Shown: piece by piece, positions 1 to 8,484 of the stretch
Position numbering within the stretch: the first letter of the stretch is position 1
How the letters are laid out: the number at the start of each line of letters is the position of its first letter
NCBI GenBank assembly: GCA_937967645.1
Contig: CALBTT010000178.1
Span: 1-33,084, forward strand
From: an uncultured Zoogloea sp.
GTDB lineage: Bacteria; Pseudomonadota; Gammaproteobacteria; Burkholderiales; Rhodocyclaceae
Reading direction: 5' to 3'
Length of the DNA: 33,084 nucleotides
Notes under the pieces: model-generated
What the model saw: the letters and a program-made list of their open reading frames with translations, nothing else
Told to the model about the DNA's origin: nothing
Database searches by the model: none
Program-made: the position numbers and the translations under genes

Positions 1-48
1 CGACCACCGAGATCTACACTCTTTCCCTACACGACGCTCTTCCGATCT
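1..48 (+). other. Illumina adapter sequence (artefact)
   Basis: These bases match the 3' 48 nt of the Illumina universal (P5-side) adapter and end in the GCTCTTCCGATCT priming end. They are not genomic. The same sequence occurs inverted at the other end of the window. Genomic sequence begins at 49, inside a coding region. Confidence 0.98.
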
Positions 49-315
49 GAGGTGGGCGACCTGGCCTCGGTCAGCCTGCGCACCTATGTGGATGGCAGCC
101 TGGTGGCGACCCGCAGCCTCGCCGACCTGTTGCGCGATGTGCCGACCCTGGTCGCCGACGTGTCCGAGTTCATGACCCTGCGCCGCGGCGACACCCTGCT
201 GGTGGGGGTCACCTGGCAGGCCGCCCAGGCCCGTGCCGGGTCCCGCGTGCGGGTCGAGGCCGATCGTGTGGGTTCCGTGGAATTTGAAATCGCAGCCGGG
301 GAGGGCGCAGCATGA
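49..315 (+). CDS. hpaG1: HpaG1, FAH-family isomerase/decarboxylase subunit (3' end only)
   Basis: This is the C-terminal 88 residues of a fumarylacetoacetate hydrolase (FAH) family protein. The visible part has the family's late region: VADVSEFMTLRRGDTLLVG, then an A-G-S-R-V-R-V-E-A-D-R-VGS stretch that corresponds to the usual GD.V..E..G.G ending. Position next to hpaG2 in an hpa operon suggests the N-terminal-type half of 5-carboxymethyl-2-oxo-hex-3-ene-1,7-dioate decarboxylase / 2-hydroxyhepta-2,4-diene-1,7-dioate isomerase, which in E. coli is a two-domain fusion (HpaG). Its 5' part is missing because the contig runs into adapter at 48. A GTG at 52 is not the real start. The stop overlaps the hpaG2 start by 4 bp (ATGA), implying translational coupling. 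Confidence 0.85.
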   Translation, partial: EVGDLASVSLRTYVDGSLVATRSLADLLRDVPTLVADVSEFMTLRRGDTLLVGVTWQAAQARAGSRVRVEADRVGSVEFEIAAGEGAA

Positions 316-1076
316 AGTTCGGACGCATCGCCTGGCAGGGCGCGATTCACGAAGTGACCCCGGGCTCGGACGGTCGTGTCCGGCTGGCCGACGGCCGCGA
401 GATCGCCGAGGGGCAGTTCACCTGGCTGCCGCCGGTGGAGGTGGGCACCGTCTTCGCCCTCGGCCTCAACTACGCCGACCACGCCAAGGAGCTGGCCTTC
501 AAGGCACCCGAGACGCCGCTGGTCTTCCTCAAAGGGCCCAACGCCATTACCGGCCACAAGGCCTTCAGCCGCCGCCCGGCCGATGCCACCTACATGCACT
601 ACGAGTGCGAGCTGGCGGTGGTGATCGGCAAGACCGGCTATCGGATTGCCAAGGAAGACGCCATGGAATACGTGGCCGGCTACAGCGTGGCCAACGACTA
701 CGCCATCCGCGACTACCTGGAAAACTACTACCGGCCCAACCTGCGGGTGAAGAACCGCGACGCCTGCACGCCGCTGGGCCCCTGGCTGGTGACCCGGGAC
801 GAGATCGCCGACCCGATGAAGCTGGCCCTGACCACCCGGGTGAATGGCAAGACCACCCAGCAGGGCACCACCGCCGACATGATCTTCGACATCCCGACGC
901 TGATTGCCTACCTGTCGTCCTTCATGACCCTCAATCCGGGCGACGTGATCCTCACCGGCACCCCCGAAGGCCTGGCCGACGTGAAGGCCGGCGACGTGGT
1001 CGAAACCGAGATCGAGGGCGTGGGCTGCCTCATCAACACCATCGTCGATGACCAGACCTGGTCCGCCACCGCATAA
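312..1076 (+). CDS. hpaG2: HpaG2, 2-hydroxyhepta-2,4-diene-1,7-dioate isomerase / OPET decarboxylase
   Basis: A 254-residue FAH-family protein of the homoprotocatechuate pathway. The family decarboxylates 5-oxo-pent-3-ene-1,2,5-tricarboxylate and isomerises the product to 2-oxo-hept-4-ene-1,7-dioate in the cytoplasm. Visible features are an N-terminal substrate-like region, FALGLNYADHAKEL (about 48-61), and the FAH metal ligands E98 and E100 (HYECELAVVIGK) with D129 (VANDYAIRD). The TGTPEGLADVKAGD stretch near the C-terminus is typical of the family. The start is the ATG overlapping the hpaG1 stop, with a GGGAGG ribosome site about 7 nt upstream. hpaE follows after 15 bp, in the same operon. 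General FAH membership is certain; the exact step rests on the neighbours. Confidence 0.92.
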   Translation: MKFGRIAWQGAIHEVTPGSDGRVRLADGREIAEGQFTWLPPVEVGTVFALGLNYADHAKELAFKAPETPLVFLKGPNAITGHKAFSRRPADATYMHYECELAVVIGKTGYRIAKEDAMEYVAGYSVANDYAIRDYLENYYRPNLRVKNRDACTPLGPWLVTRDEIADPMKLALTTRVNGKTTQQGTTADMIFDIPTLIAYLSSFMTLNPGDVILTGTPEGLADVKAGDVVETEIEGVGCLINTIVDDQTWSATA

Positions 1077-1091
1077 GAAAGCGAGCACAGC

Positions 1092-2546
1092 ATGATCAAG
1101 CACATCATCAACGGCCAGCAGGTCGAGAGCAGCAAGACCTTCCAGACCATCAACCCGGCCACCGGCGAAGTGATCGCCGAAGTGGCCAGCGGCGGCGAGG
1201 CCGAGATCAACGCCGCCGTGGCCGCCGCCAAGGCCGCCTTCCCGGGCTGGGCCGCCACCCCGGTCAAGGAGCGCGCCCGCCTGGTGCGCAAGCTGGGCGA
1301 CCTGATCGCCGCCAACGTGGCCGAGATCGCCGACCTGGAGACCGCCGACTGCGGCCAGGTCACCAACCAGACCAAGCGCGTGCTGATCCCCCGCGCCTCG
1401 GACAACTTCTACTACTTCGCCGAGCTGATCCAGCACATGCACGGCGAAACCTACGACTCCGACACCGGCCACCTCAACTACACCCTGTGGCAGCCGGTGG
1501 GCGTGTGCGCGCTGATCTCCCCGTGGAACGTGCCCTTCATGACCGCCACCTGGAAGACCGCGCCCTGCCTGGCCTTCGGCAACACCGCGGTGATGAAGAT
1601 GTCCGAGCTGTCGCCCCTCACCGCCCACCGCCTGGGCGAGCTGGCCCTCGAGGCCGGCATCCCGCCGGGCGTCTTCAACGTGGTGCAGGGCTTCGGCGAC
1701 ACCGCTGGCGAGCCGCTGGTCAGCCACCCGGACGTGCGCTCCATCTCCTTCACCGGCTCCACCGCCACCGGCAACCGCATCGTGAAGGCCGCCGGCCTCA
1801 AGAAGTTCTCGATGGAGCTGGGCGGCAAGTCGCCCTTCATCATCTTCGACGACGCCGACTACGAGCGCGCCCTCGACGCCGCCATCTTCATGATCTTCTC
1901 GAACAACGGCGAGCGCTGCACCGCCGGCTCGCGGATCATCGTGCAGGCCGGCATCTACGACAAGTTCGTCGCCGACTTCGCCGCCCGCGCCGCCCGCCTC
2001 ACCGTGGGTGACCCGATGGACCCGAACACCGTGATCGGTCCGATGATCTCCAAGGGCCACCAGGACAAGGTCAATTACTACATCGAGCTGGGTAAGCAGG
2101 AGGGCGCCGAGGTGGTCTTCGGCGGCGGCACCCCGGTGGTCGACGCGCGCTTCAAGAACGGCTTCTGGGTGCAGCCCACCGTCTTCGCCAACGTGGACAA
2201 CAAGATGCGCATCGCCCAGGAGGAAATCTTCGGCCCGGTGCCCTGCATCATCCGCTTCAAGACCGAGGAAGAGGCCGTGGCCATCGCCAACGACACCATC
2301 TACGGCCTGTCGTCCTACCTGTGGACCAACAACACCGGCCGCGCCATCCGCCTGGCCAAGGCCATCGAGTCGGGCATGACCTTCGTCAATAGCCAGAACG
2401 TGCGCGACCTGCGCCAGCCCTTCGGCGGCAGCAAGGCCTCGGGCACCGGCCGGGAAGGCAACCACTACAGCTACGAGGTGTTCTGCGAAGCCAAGAACAT
2501 CGCCGTCTCGTATGGCAATCACCACATCCCGCGCTGGGGCGTCTGA
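1092..2546 (+). CDS. hpaE: HpaE, 5-carboxymethyl-2-hydroxymuconate semialdehyde dehydrogenase
   Basis: A 484-residue NAD-dependent aldehyde dehydrogenase of normal family length. It oxidises the ring-cleavage product 5-carboxymethyl-2-hydroxymuconate semialdehyde to the tricarboxylic acid used by HpaF and HpaG. Catalytic residues are visible: oxyanion N146 (SPWNVPF), the cofactor loop GSTATG (222-227), general base E242 (MELGGKSP) and nucleophile C276 (NNGERCTAG). The ending FVNSQNVRDLRQPFGGSKASG is characteristic of the HMSD/CHMS branch. The stop codon overlaps the outer arm of a 122-bp palindrome that separates this gene from hpaD, so the operon may be punctuated here. Substrate assignment comes from the hpa context and the sequence branch. 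Confidence 0.95.
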   Translation: MIKHIINGQQVESSKTFQTINPATGEVIAEVASGGEAEINAAVAAAKAAFPGWAATPVKERARLVRKLGDLIAANVAEIADLETADCGQVTNQTKRVLIPRASDNFYYFAELIQHMHGETYDSDTGHLNYTLWQPVGVCALISPWNVPFMTATWKTAPCLAFGNTAVMKMSELSPLTAHRLGELALEAGIPPGVFNVVQGFGDTAGEPLVSHPDVRSISFTGSTATGNRIVKAAGLKKFSMELGGKSPFIIFDDADYERALDAAIFMIFSNNGERCTAGSRIIVQAGIYDKFVADFAARAARLTVGDPMDPNTVIGPMISKGHQDKVNYYIELGKQEGAEVVFGGGTPVVDARFKNGFWVQPTVFANVDNKMRIAQEEIFGPVPCIIRFKTEEEAVAIANDTIYGLSSYLWTNNTGRAIRLAKAIESGMTFVNSQNVRDLRQPFGGSKASGTGREGNHYSYEVFCEAKNIAVSYGNHHIPRWGV

Positions 2547-2666
2547 GATCGCGAATAAAGCTACTGCGCGTCCCGATCTTGCGACTCCGGTGCTCGCTGT
2601 ACTCCAGTACAGCTCCGCTCCTCATCACAAGCTCGGGCCTGCTCGCGACGCTTTCTTCGCGATCTC
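2545..2666. repeat. 122-bp nested inverted-repeat element between hpaE and hpaD
   Basis: The outer arms 2545-2560 and 2651-2666 are complementary at 15 of 16 positions (11 contiguous at the ends). Inside them, a CCCGATCTTG / CAAGCTCGGG pair matches at 9 of 10. At the centre is a perfect 6-bp stem CTGTAC-TCCA-GTACAG. The element starts on the last two bases of the hpaE stop codon. It has no poly-T tail, so it is not an obvious intrinsic terminator. It looks like a REP/MITE-type palindrome or an mRNA-stabilising structure. Confidence 0.75.
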
Positions 2667-2726
2667 GGGCCAGGAGGTAATCGTTTAAATCAAATGGCCT
2701 TCGGCCGAACAACGAGGAGACACACC

Positions 2727-3575
2727 ATGGGCACACTCGCCCTCGCCGCCAAGATCACCCACGTGCCGTCCATGTACCTGTCGGAGATGGAAGGCGAACA
2801 CAAGGGCTGCCGCCAGGCGGCCATCGACGGTCACATCGAGATCGGCCGCCGCTGCCGCGAGTTGGGCGTGGACACCATCGTGGTGTTCGACACCCACTGG
2901 CTGGTCAACTCGGGCTACCACGTCAATTGCGCGCCGAAGTTCGAGGGCGTTTACACCAGCAACGAGCTGCCCCACTTCATCAAGAACCTGCCCTTCGCTT
3001 ACGACGGCAACCCGGTCCTCGGCCACCTGCTGGCCGATGCCGCCACCGCAGCCGGCGTGCGCACCCGCGCCCACTCCGACACCAGCCTGGCGCCCGAGTA
3101 CGGCACCCTGGTGCCGATGCGCTACATGAACCCCGACCGCCACTTCAAGGTGGTGTCCGTGTCGGCCCTGTGCACGGTGCACAACCTCGAAGACTCGGTG
3201 AAGCTCGGCGCCGCCATGGCCAAGGCCGTCAAGGAGCAGTACGACGGCAAGGTGGCCTTCCTGGCCTCCGGCTCCCTGTCCCACCGCTTCGCCCAGAACG
3301 GCGTGTCCGAGCAGTTCCTGCACAAGATGTGGAGCCCCTTCCTCGAGACCGTCGATCACACCGTGGTCGAGATGTGGAAGAACGGCGACTGGAAGACTTT
3401 CTGCGCCATGCTTCCCGAGTACGCCGACAAGTGCCACGGCGAAGGCAACATGCACGACACCGCCATGCTGCTGGGCGCCCTTGGTTGGGACGCCTACCAG
3501 GGCAAGGTCGAGGTCGTGACCCCCTTCTTCCCCAGTTCCGGCACCGGCCAGATCAACGCGATCTTCCCGGTCTGA
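2727..3575 (+). CDS. hpaD: HpaD, 3,4-dihydroxyphenylacetate 2,3-dioxygenase (LigB-type)
   Basis: A 282-residue class III (LigB fold) extradiol dioxygenase that opens the homoprotocatechuate ring with O2 and Fe(II). The metal triad is visible: H12 (KITHVPSMY), H57 (VFDTHWLV) and E239 (CHGEGNMHD). Further conserved stretches are SDTSLAPEYGTLVPMRYM and ASGSLSHRF. I chose the ATG at 2727 because an AGGAG lies 7 nt upstream; an in-frame ATG at 2694 sits in intergenic sequence with no good ribosome site. The 5' region after the palindrome has its own short GGCC-TTC-GGCC hairpin. The gene is followed closely by hpaF. Confidence 0.96.
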   Translation: MGTLALAAKITHVPSMYLSEMEGEHKGCRQAAIDGHIEIGRRCRELGVDTIVVFDTHWLVNSGYHVNCAPKFEGVYTSNELPHFIKNLPFAYDGNPVLGHLLADAATAAGVRTRAHSDTSLAPEYGTLVPMRYMNPDRHFKVVSVSALCTVHNLEDSVKLGAAMAKAVKEQYDGKVAFLASGSLSHRFAQNGVSEQFLHKMWSPFLETVDHTVVEMWKNGDWKTFCAMLPEYADKCHGEGNMHDTAMLLGALGWDAYQGKVEVVTPFFPSSGTGQINAIFPV

Positions 3576-3595
3576 CCCTTTCCAGGAGCCGCGCG

Positions 3596-3985
3596 ATGCC
3601 GCACCTCATCTACGAATACACCGACAACCTGAAGGCGGAGGGGGACATCCCCGGACTGCTGCGCAAGACCAACCAGGTGGTCATCGCCCAGGGTGGGGTG
3701 TTCCCCATCGGCGGCATCCGCGCCCGCGCCATCTGCCTCACCGACTACTGCGTGGCCGACGGTTCGGCCGACGACGCCTTCGTGCACCTCACCTTCAAGA
3801 TGGGGGCGGGGCGCACGCCGGAGGAGAAGCAGAAGGTGGGTGACGAACTCTTCGCGATGCTGAAGGAACACTTCGCCGAGCTCTTCGCCCGCCGCGGCCT
3901 GGCCCTCTCGATGGAGATCGTCGAGTTCTCGGAAGCCGGTACCTGGAAGCACAACAACATCCACGCCCGCTACAAGAAAAGCTGA
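3596..3985 (+). CDS. hpaF: HpaF, 5-carboxymethyl-2-hydroxymuconate isomerase
   Basis: A 129-residue protein of the tautomerase superfamily, CHMI branch, which converts the 2-hydroxymuconate form of the pathway acid to its 2-oxo isomer. The protein begins MPHLIYEYTDN, so after methionine removal proline becomes residue 1, the catalytic base of this family. The end, ETGTWKHNN-like (here EAGTWKHNNIHARYKKS), is typical of CHMI. An AGGAG precedes the ATG by 8 nt, and hpaD ends 20 bp upstream. The gene is small and easily missed because an open frame extends far upstream across hpaD in the same frame; that upstream part is not coding. Confidence 0.93.
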   Translation: MPHLIYEYTDNLKAEGDIPGLLRKTNQVVIAQGGVFPIGGIRARAICLTDYCVADGSADDAFVHLTFKMGAGRTPEEKQKVGDELFAMLKEHFAELFARRGLALSMEIVEFSEAGTWKHNNIHARYKKS

Positions 3986-4009
3986 GCGACGCCACAAGGA
4001 GAAACCGAC

Positions 4010-4810
4010 ATGCTGAGCCCCGAAATCCACCTCGACCTGGCCCGCCAGCTGCACGCCGCTGAAAAGACCCGCGAGCAGATCCTCGCCCCGTCCCTGCAAC
4101 ACCCGGACATCACCATCGAGGACGCTTACGCCGTCCAGAAGACCTGGATCGGTCTCAAGCTGGCCGAAGGCCGGGTCATCAAGGGCCACAAGATCGGCCT
4201 GACCTCCCGCGCCATGCAGCAGTCGTCGCAGATCGACGAGCCCGACTACGGCACCCTGCTGGACGACATGTTCTTCCACGACGGCTCCGACATCCCCCCG
4301 CGCTTCATCGCCCCCATGGTCGAGGTGGAGCTGGCCTTCGTGCTCGGCAAGCGCCTCGAGGGCACCGAACTGACCCTGCTCGACGTGCTGTCGGCCACCG
4401 ACTACGTGATCCCGGCCATCGAGATCATCGACGCCCGCTGCCACCGGGTGGACCCCACCACCAAGCGCCCGCGCAAGGTCTTCGACACCATCTCCGACAA
4501 CGCCGCCAACGCCGGCATCGTGATGGGTGGCCGGCCGATCAAGCCGCTGGACGTGGATCTGCGCTGGGTGTCGGCGCTGCTCTACCGCAACGGCGTGATC
4601 GAAGAGACCGGCGTGGCCGCCGGGGTGCTCAACCACCCGGCCAACGGCATCGCCTGGCTGGCCCGCAAGTTCGCCCCCCACGGGGTGGCCCTGGAGGCGG
4701 GGCAGGTGATCCTGGCCGGCTCCTTCACCCGTCCGGTGCCGGCCCGTCCCGGCGACACCTTCCACGTGGACTACGGTCCCCTGGGCGCCATCACCTGCCG
4801 CTTTGCCTGA
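4010..4810 (+). CDS. hpaH: HpaH, 2-oxo-hept-4-ene-1,7-dioate hydratase
   Basis: A 266-residue FAH-fold hydratase of the MhpD/HpaH group, the usual length. It adds water to 2-oxo-hept-4-ene-1,7-dioate to give 4-hydroxy-2-oxoheptanedioate, the substrate of HpaI, using a divalent metal. Characteristic stretches are VIKGHKIGLTSRAMQ (about 58-72), the metal-ligand region MVEVELAFVLGKRLEG, PAIEIIDAR and SDNAANAGIVMGG. The ATG at 4010 has AGGAG 7 nt upstream. hpaI begins 16 bp after the stop. I see nothing unusual in the gene. Confidence 0.95.
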   Translation: MLSPEIHLDLARQLHAAEKTREQILAPSLQHPDITIEDAYAVQKTWIGLKLAEGRVIKGHKIGLTSRAMQQSSQIDEPDYGTLLDDMFFHDGSDIPPRFIAPMVEVELAFVLGKRLEGTELTLLDVLSATDYVIPAIEIIDARCHRVDPTTKRPRKVFDTISDNAANAGIVMGGRPIKPLDVDLRWVSALLYRNGVIEETGVAAGVLNHPANGIAWLARKFAPHGVALEAGQVILAGSFTRPVPARPGDTFHVDYGPLGAITCRFA

Positions 4811-4826
4811 GCCCCGGAGACCTGTC

Positions 4827-5624
4827 ATGCAGATGCCCATCAACACCTTCAAGCGTGCCCTGCAGGCCGGCGAGACCCAGATCGGCGTCTTCCTCGGCCT
4901 GTGCGACCCGTACTCCGCCGAAGTCATGGCCGGCACCGGCTTCGACTGGCTGCTGATCGACGGTGAGCACGCCCCCAATACCCCCGAGAGCGTGATGCGC
5001 CAGCTCCAGGCCATCGCCGCCTACCCGGTGCGTCCGGTGGTCCGCACCGTCGACCACGACCCCGCGCGGATCAAGCAGTACCTGGACGTGGGCGTGCAGA
5101 CCCTGCTGGTGCCGATGGTCGAATCCGCCGACGAGGCCCGCGCCCTGGTGCGCGCCATGCGCTACCCGCCCAACGGCATCCGCGGCGTGGGCACGGCCCT
5201 GGCGCGGGCCGCCCGCTGGAACGGAGTGGACGGCTACTTCGCCCAGGCCGACGCCGAGATGTGCCTGATCGTGCAGGTGGAGTCCCGCGCCGGTCTGGCC
5301 GCGGTGGATGAGATCCTCGCCGTGGAGGGCGTCGATGCGGTGTTCATCGGCCCGGCTGACCTGGCCGCCTCCCTCGGCCACCTGGGCAACCCGGGCCACG
5401 AGGAGGTCAAGGCCGTGATCGCCGACACCCTGGCGCGCATCCGCAAGTCCGGCAAGGCCGCCGGCGTGTTCTCGGCCGACCCGGCCGCCGCCGCCCGCTA
5501 CCTGGACAGCGGCGCCTCCTTCATCGCCGTCGGCGTGGACACCCTGCTGCTGCGCAACGCCGCCGTGAAGCTGGCCGCCAGCTTCAAGGACGCCGGCGCG
5601 GGCAAGGCCGGCGCCGCCTACTGA
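4827..5624 (+). CDS. hpaI: HpaI, 4-hydroxy-2-oxoheptanedioate aldolase
   Basis: A 265-residue class II pyruvate aldolase of the HpcH/HpaI family that splits 4-hydroxy-2-oxoheptanedioate into pyruvate and succinate semialdehyde. Residues equivalent to the E. coli active site (H45, R70, E149, D175) appear with a constant shift of three: H48 (LLIDGEHAPN), R73 (PVVRTVD), E152 (VQVESRAG) and D178 (IGPADLAAS). The ATG at 4827 is preferred because GGAG lies 7 nt upstream; in-frame codons upstream overlap the hpaH stop region. Its product semialdehyde is handled by the next gene, 50 bp downstream. Confidence 0.96.
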   Translation: MQMPINTFKRALQAGETQIGVFLGLCDPYSAEVMAGTGFDWLLIDGEHAPNTPESVMRQLQAIAAYPVRPVVRTVDHDPARIKQYLDVGVQTLLVPMVESADEARALVRAMRYPPNGIRGVGTALARAARWNGVDGYFAQADAEMCLIVQVESRAGLAAVDEILAVEGVDAVFIGPADLAASLGHLGNPGHEEVKAVIADTLARIRKSGKAAGVFSADPAAAARYLDSGASFIAVGVDTLLLRNAAVKLAASFKDAGAGKAGAAY

Positions 5625-5674
5625 TATCCTCCCGGGCGGATGCGTCCGCCCGCCAGAAACCAAAGGAAAGCCCC

Positions 5675-7129
5675 ATGCTCGACCTCAAGGATCCCTCCCT
5701 GCTGCGGCAGGCCTGCTACATCGACGGCCAGTGGGTCGGCGCCGACAGCGGCGAGACCTTCCCGGTGACCAACCCGGCCGGTGGCGCGGTGATCGCCACG
5801 GTGCCCCGCTGCGGCGCCGCCGAGACCGAGCGCGCCTTCCAGGCCGCCGACCGGGCCTTCGCCACCTGGCGCGAGACCACCGCCGCCGAGCGTGCCCGCA
5901 TCCTGCGCCGCTGGTTCGACCTGATGCTGGCCCACCAGGACGACCTGGCCCGCATCATGACCCTGGAGCAGGGCAAGCCCCTGGCTGAGGCGAAGGGCGA
6001 GATCGCCTACGCCGCGGCCTATGTCGAGTGGTTCGCCGAGGAGGCGCGCCGGGCCTATGGCGACGTGATCCCGTCGCCTTTCAAGGATCGCCAGATCGTC
6101 GTCACCAAGGAGCCGGTGGGCGTCTGCGCCGCCATCACCCCGTGGAATTTCCCGTCCGCGATGATCACCCGCAAGGTGGCGCCGGCGCTCGCTGCAGGCT
6201 GCACCATCGTGCTCAAGCCGGCCGAGCAGACGCCCCTGTCGGCCCTCGCCCTGGCCGAGCTGGCCGCCCGTGCCGGCGTGCCGGCCGGCGTGTTCAGCGT
6301 GGTCACCGGCCGTGCCAGCGCCATCGGTGGCGTGATGACCGGGAGCCCGCTGGTGCGCAAGCTCACCTTCACCGGCTCCACCGGGGTCGGCCGCCTGCTC
6401 ATGGAGCAGTGCGCGCCCACCATCAAGAAGCTGTCCCTGGAGCTGGGCGGCAACGCGCCCTTCATCGTCTTCGACGACGCCGACCTGGATGCCGCGGTGG
6501 CGGGTGCCATCGCCTCCAAGTACCGCAATGCCGGGCAAACCTGCGTGTGCAGCAACCGCTTCCTGGTGCAGGACGGCGTGTATGAGCAGTTCGCCGAAAA
6601 GCTCGCCGCCGCGGTGGCCCAGCTCAAGGTGGGCAGCGGGGTGGAGGAGGGCGTGACCCAGGGCCCGCTGATCGACGACGCGGCCATCAACAAGGTGGAG
6701 AGCCTGGTCGCCGATGCGGTGGAGAAGGGCGCCCGGGTGGTCTCCGGCGGCAAGCGCCATGCCCTCGGCGGCACCTGGTACGAGCCTACCGTGCTGGCCG
6801 ACGTGAATCGTGACATGGAGGTGGCGCGGGAGGAGATCTTCGGCCCGGTGGCGCCGCTGTTCCGCTTCACCACCGAGGACGAGGCCGTCGCCATCGCCAA
6901 CGACACCGAGTTCGGCCTGGCCGCCTACTTCTACTCCAGGGACCACGCCCGGGTGTGGCGCGTCTCGCGCCGGCTGGAGTACGGCATGGTGGGCATCAAC
7001 ACCGGCCTGATCTCCACCGAGGTGGCCCCCTTCGGCGGCGTCAAGTGCTCCGGCACCGGGCGCGAGGGCTCCAAGTACGGCCTGGATGAGTACATGGAAG
7101 TGAAGTACCTGGCCCTGGGCGGGCTGTGA
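5675..7129 (+). CDS. gabD: NAD(P)-dependent succinate semialdehyde dehydrogenase, GabD type
   Basis: A 484-residue aldehyde dehydrogenase that oxidises succinate semialdehyde to succinate, finishing the homoprotocatechuate route in the TCA cycle. Catalytic residues are N158 (TPWNFPSAM), K181 (LKPAEQTP), E256 (LELGGNAP) and C290 (NAGQTCVCSNR). The NAGQTCVC motif and the ending ISTEVAPFGGVKCSGTGREGS match GabD. An AAAGGAAAG ribosome site precedes the ATG. The next gene starts on the stop codon (GTG overlapping TGA), so the exporter downstream is probably translated from the same message. GabD is more likely than an arylacetaldehyde dehydrogenase given the motifs and the position after hpaI. Confidence 0.93.
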   Translation: MLDLKDPSLLRQACYIDGQWVGADSGETFPVTNPAGGAVIATVPRCGAAETERAFQAADRAFATWRETTAAERARILRRWFDLMLAHQDDLARIMTLEQGKPLAEAKGEIAYAAAYVEWFAEEARRAYGDVIPSPFKDRQIVVTKEPVGVCAAITPWNFPSAMITRKVAPALAAGCTIVLKPAEQTPLSALALAELAARAGVPAGVFSVVTGRASAIGGVMTGSPLVRKLTFTGSTGVGRLLMEQCAPTIKKLSLELGGNAPFIVFDDADLDAAVAGAIASKYRNAGQTCVCSNRFLVQDGVYEQFAEKLAAAVAQLKVGSGVEEGVTQGPLIDDAAINKVESLVADAVEKGARVVSGGKRHALGGTWYEPTVLADVNRDMEVAREEIFGPVAPLFRFTTEDEAVAIANDTEFGLAAYFYSRDHARVWRVSRRLEYGMVGINTGLISTEVAPFGGVKCSGTGREGSKYGLDEYMEVKYLALGGL

Positions 7130-8346
7130 GCGGCGCCCCGGCGCCGCAGCGGCCGGGCGCTTTCCCGCTGCCGGAGGAGGGCGGGCTGATCCTGCTCCTC
7201 GGCGCGCTGGTGGCCTTCGGGCCGCTCTCCATCGACCTCTACCTGCCGGCCCTGCCGGCCATCGCGCAGGGGCTGGCGACCAGCGTGGAGGCGGTGCAGC
7301 TGAGCATCACGGTGTTCCTGGCCGGCTTCTCGGCCGGCATGCTGTTCTACGGACCGCTGTCGGATCGTTTCGGGCGCCGCCGGGTGCTGCTCGGCGGCAT
7401 CGGGTTGTTCGTGGTGGCCAGCCTGGCCTGCACCCTGGCGATGGCCATCGAGCAGCTGCTGGTCGCGCGCTTCCTGCAGGCCCTCGGCGGCGGTGCCGCG
7501 TCGGTGCTGGCCCGGGCCGTGGTGCGGGATGTGTATGCGCCGACCGAGGCCATCCGCAAGCTGTCGCTGATGGCCATGGTGACGGCGGTGGCGCCCCTGC
7601 TGGCGCCGCTGCTGGGCAGCCTGCTGCTCGATGTCTGCGGCTGGCGCGGCACCTTCGTGGCCCTGCTGGTGTGGGGCGGCCTGAGCCTCGTGGTGGTGGG
7701 CCTGCGCCTGCCGGAGACCCTGCCGGCGAGCCGCCGGGGCGGGCTGTCCCTAGGCGGGGCCTTCGCGGCCTATGGGCAGCTGCTGCGCGATCCGGTGGCC
7801 CTCGGGCTGCTGCTGGCGGGGGGCATGTCCTTCGCTGCGATGTTCGCCTACATCACCGGTGGCCCCTTCTATTTCATCGAACTGCAGCAGTTCTCGCCGA
7901 TGGCCTTCAGCCTGGTCTTCGCGGCCAACGCGATCGGCATCTTCGGCGCCAATTACCTGAACAGCCGCCTGGTGCGCTCCCGGGGGCCGCGCGCGATGGT
8001 TGGCGCAGGGGTGCTGCTGGGGCTGCTGGGCGCCCTGGCCCTGCTCGTCAGCAGTACCGCGGGCCATGTGCCGGCGGTGATGGCGGGGCTGTTCGTGGTG
8101 GTGTCCATGACCGGCCTGCTCGGCGCCAATTGCGTCGGGCTGCTGATGGCCCGTTATCCGCAGAACAGCGGTGCCGCCGCCGCCCTCTTCGGGGCCGGGC
8201 AGTTCGGGCTGGGCATGCTCGCCAGCGCGGCAGTCAGTTATCTTCACGATCCTGCGGGCCGGGCGATGGCCTGGGTGATCCTGGCCGTCTCGCTGATGGC
8301 GGTGGCCGGGTGGCTGCTGTTCCGGTGGAAGGACGCTCCGGCCTGA
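7126..8346 (+). CDS. MFS exporter, Bcr/CflA drug-resistance family
   Basis: A 406-residue major facilitator with about 12 hydrophobic segments. The first, LLGALVAFGPLSIDLYLPALPAI (about 26-48), is diagnostic of the Bcr/CflA family (bicyclomycin, chloramphenicol and dipeptide exporters). The cytoplasmic MFS motif A is present as GPLSDRFGRRR between helices 2 and 3, and an antiporter-like APLLAPLLGS occurs in helix 5. It starts with GTG overlapping the gabD stop by 4 bp, so it probably belongs to the hpa transcript. A role in exporting a toxic pathway intermediate or an aromatic compound is conceivable but is inference; the sequence does not reveal the substrate. Confidence 0.88.
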   Translation: MSGAPAPQRPGAFPLPEEGGLILLLGALVAFGPLSIDLYLPALPAIAQGLATSVEAVQLSITVFLAGFSAGMLFYGPLSDRFGRRRVLLGGIGLFVVASLACTLAMAIEQLLVARFLQALGGGAASVLARAVVRDVYAPTEAIRKLSLMAMVTAVAPLLAPLLGSLLLDVCGWRGTFVALLVWGGLSLVVVGLRLPETLPASRRGGLSLGGAFAAYGQLLRDPVALGLLLAGGMSFAAMFAYITGGPFYFIELQQFSPMAFSLVFAANAIGIFGANYLNSRLVRSRGPRAMVGAGVLLGLLGALALLVSSTAGHVPAVMAGLFVVVSMTGLLGANCVGLLMARYPQNSGAAAALFGAGQFGLGMLASAAVSYLHDPAGRAMAWVILAVSLMAVAGWLLFRWKDAPA

Positions 8347-8484
8347 GCACAGTCCGCCTGCGGGCTGTTCGGGAATGCCCGGGTGGGCAGACCGGGGCAG
8401 GAACGATTAATATCTTAGCGATGTCATCGCCGCTACGTCGGCTACCTCGTCACCACCCTGCCGCACACCCGTAACGCTGCCTCA

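Noticed and set aside
84..2525. 813-codon open frame on the minus strand across hpaG2 and hpaE
   Set aside because: It is an antisense shadow of GC-rich genes: the product is low-complexity, rich in G, V, A, H and D, with no domain, while the + strand encodes intact enzymes.
2694..2726. Upstream ATG at 2694 as the hpaD start
   Set aside because: It has no good ribosome site and lies in a small GGCC hairpin; the ATG at 2727 has AGGAG and gives the normal N-terminus with H12 in register.
5675..7129. Arylacetaldehyde dehydrogenase (FeaB-like) that would link amine oxidation to the hpa genes
   Set aside because: NAGQTCVC and the C-terminal TEVAPFGGVKCSG pattern fit GabD, and the position after hpaI matches its succinate semialdehyde product.
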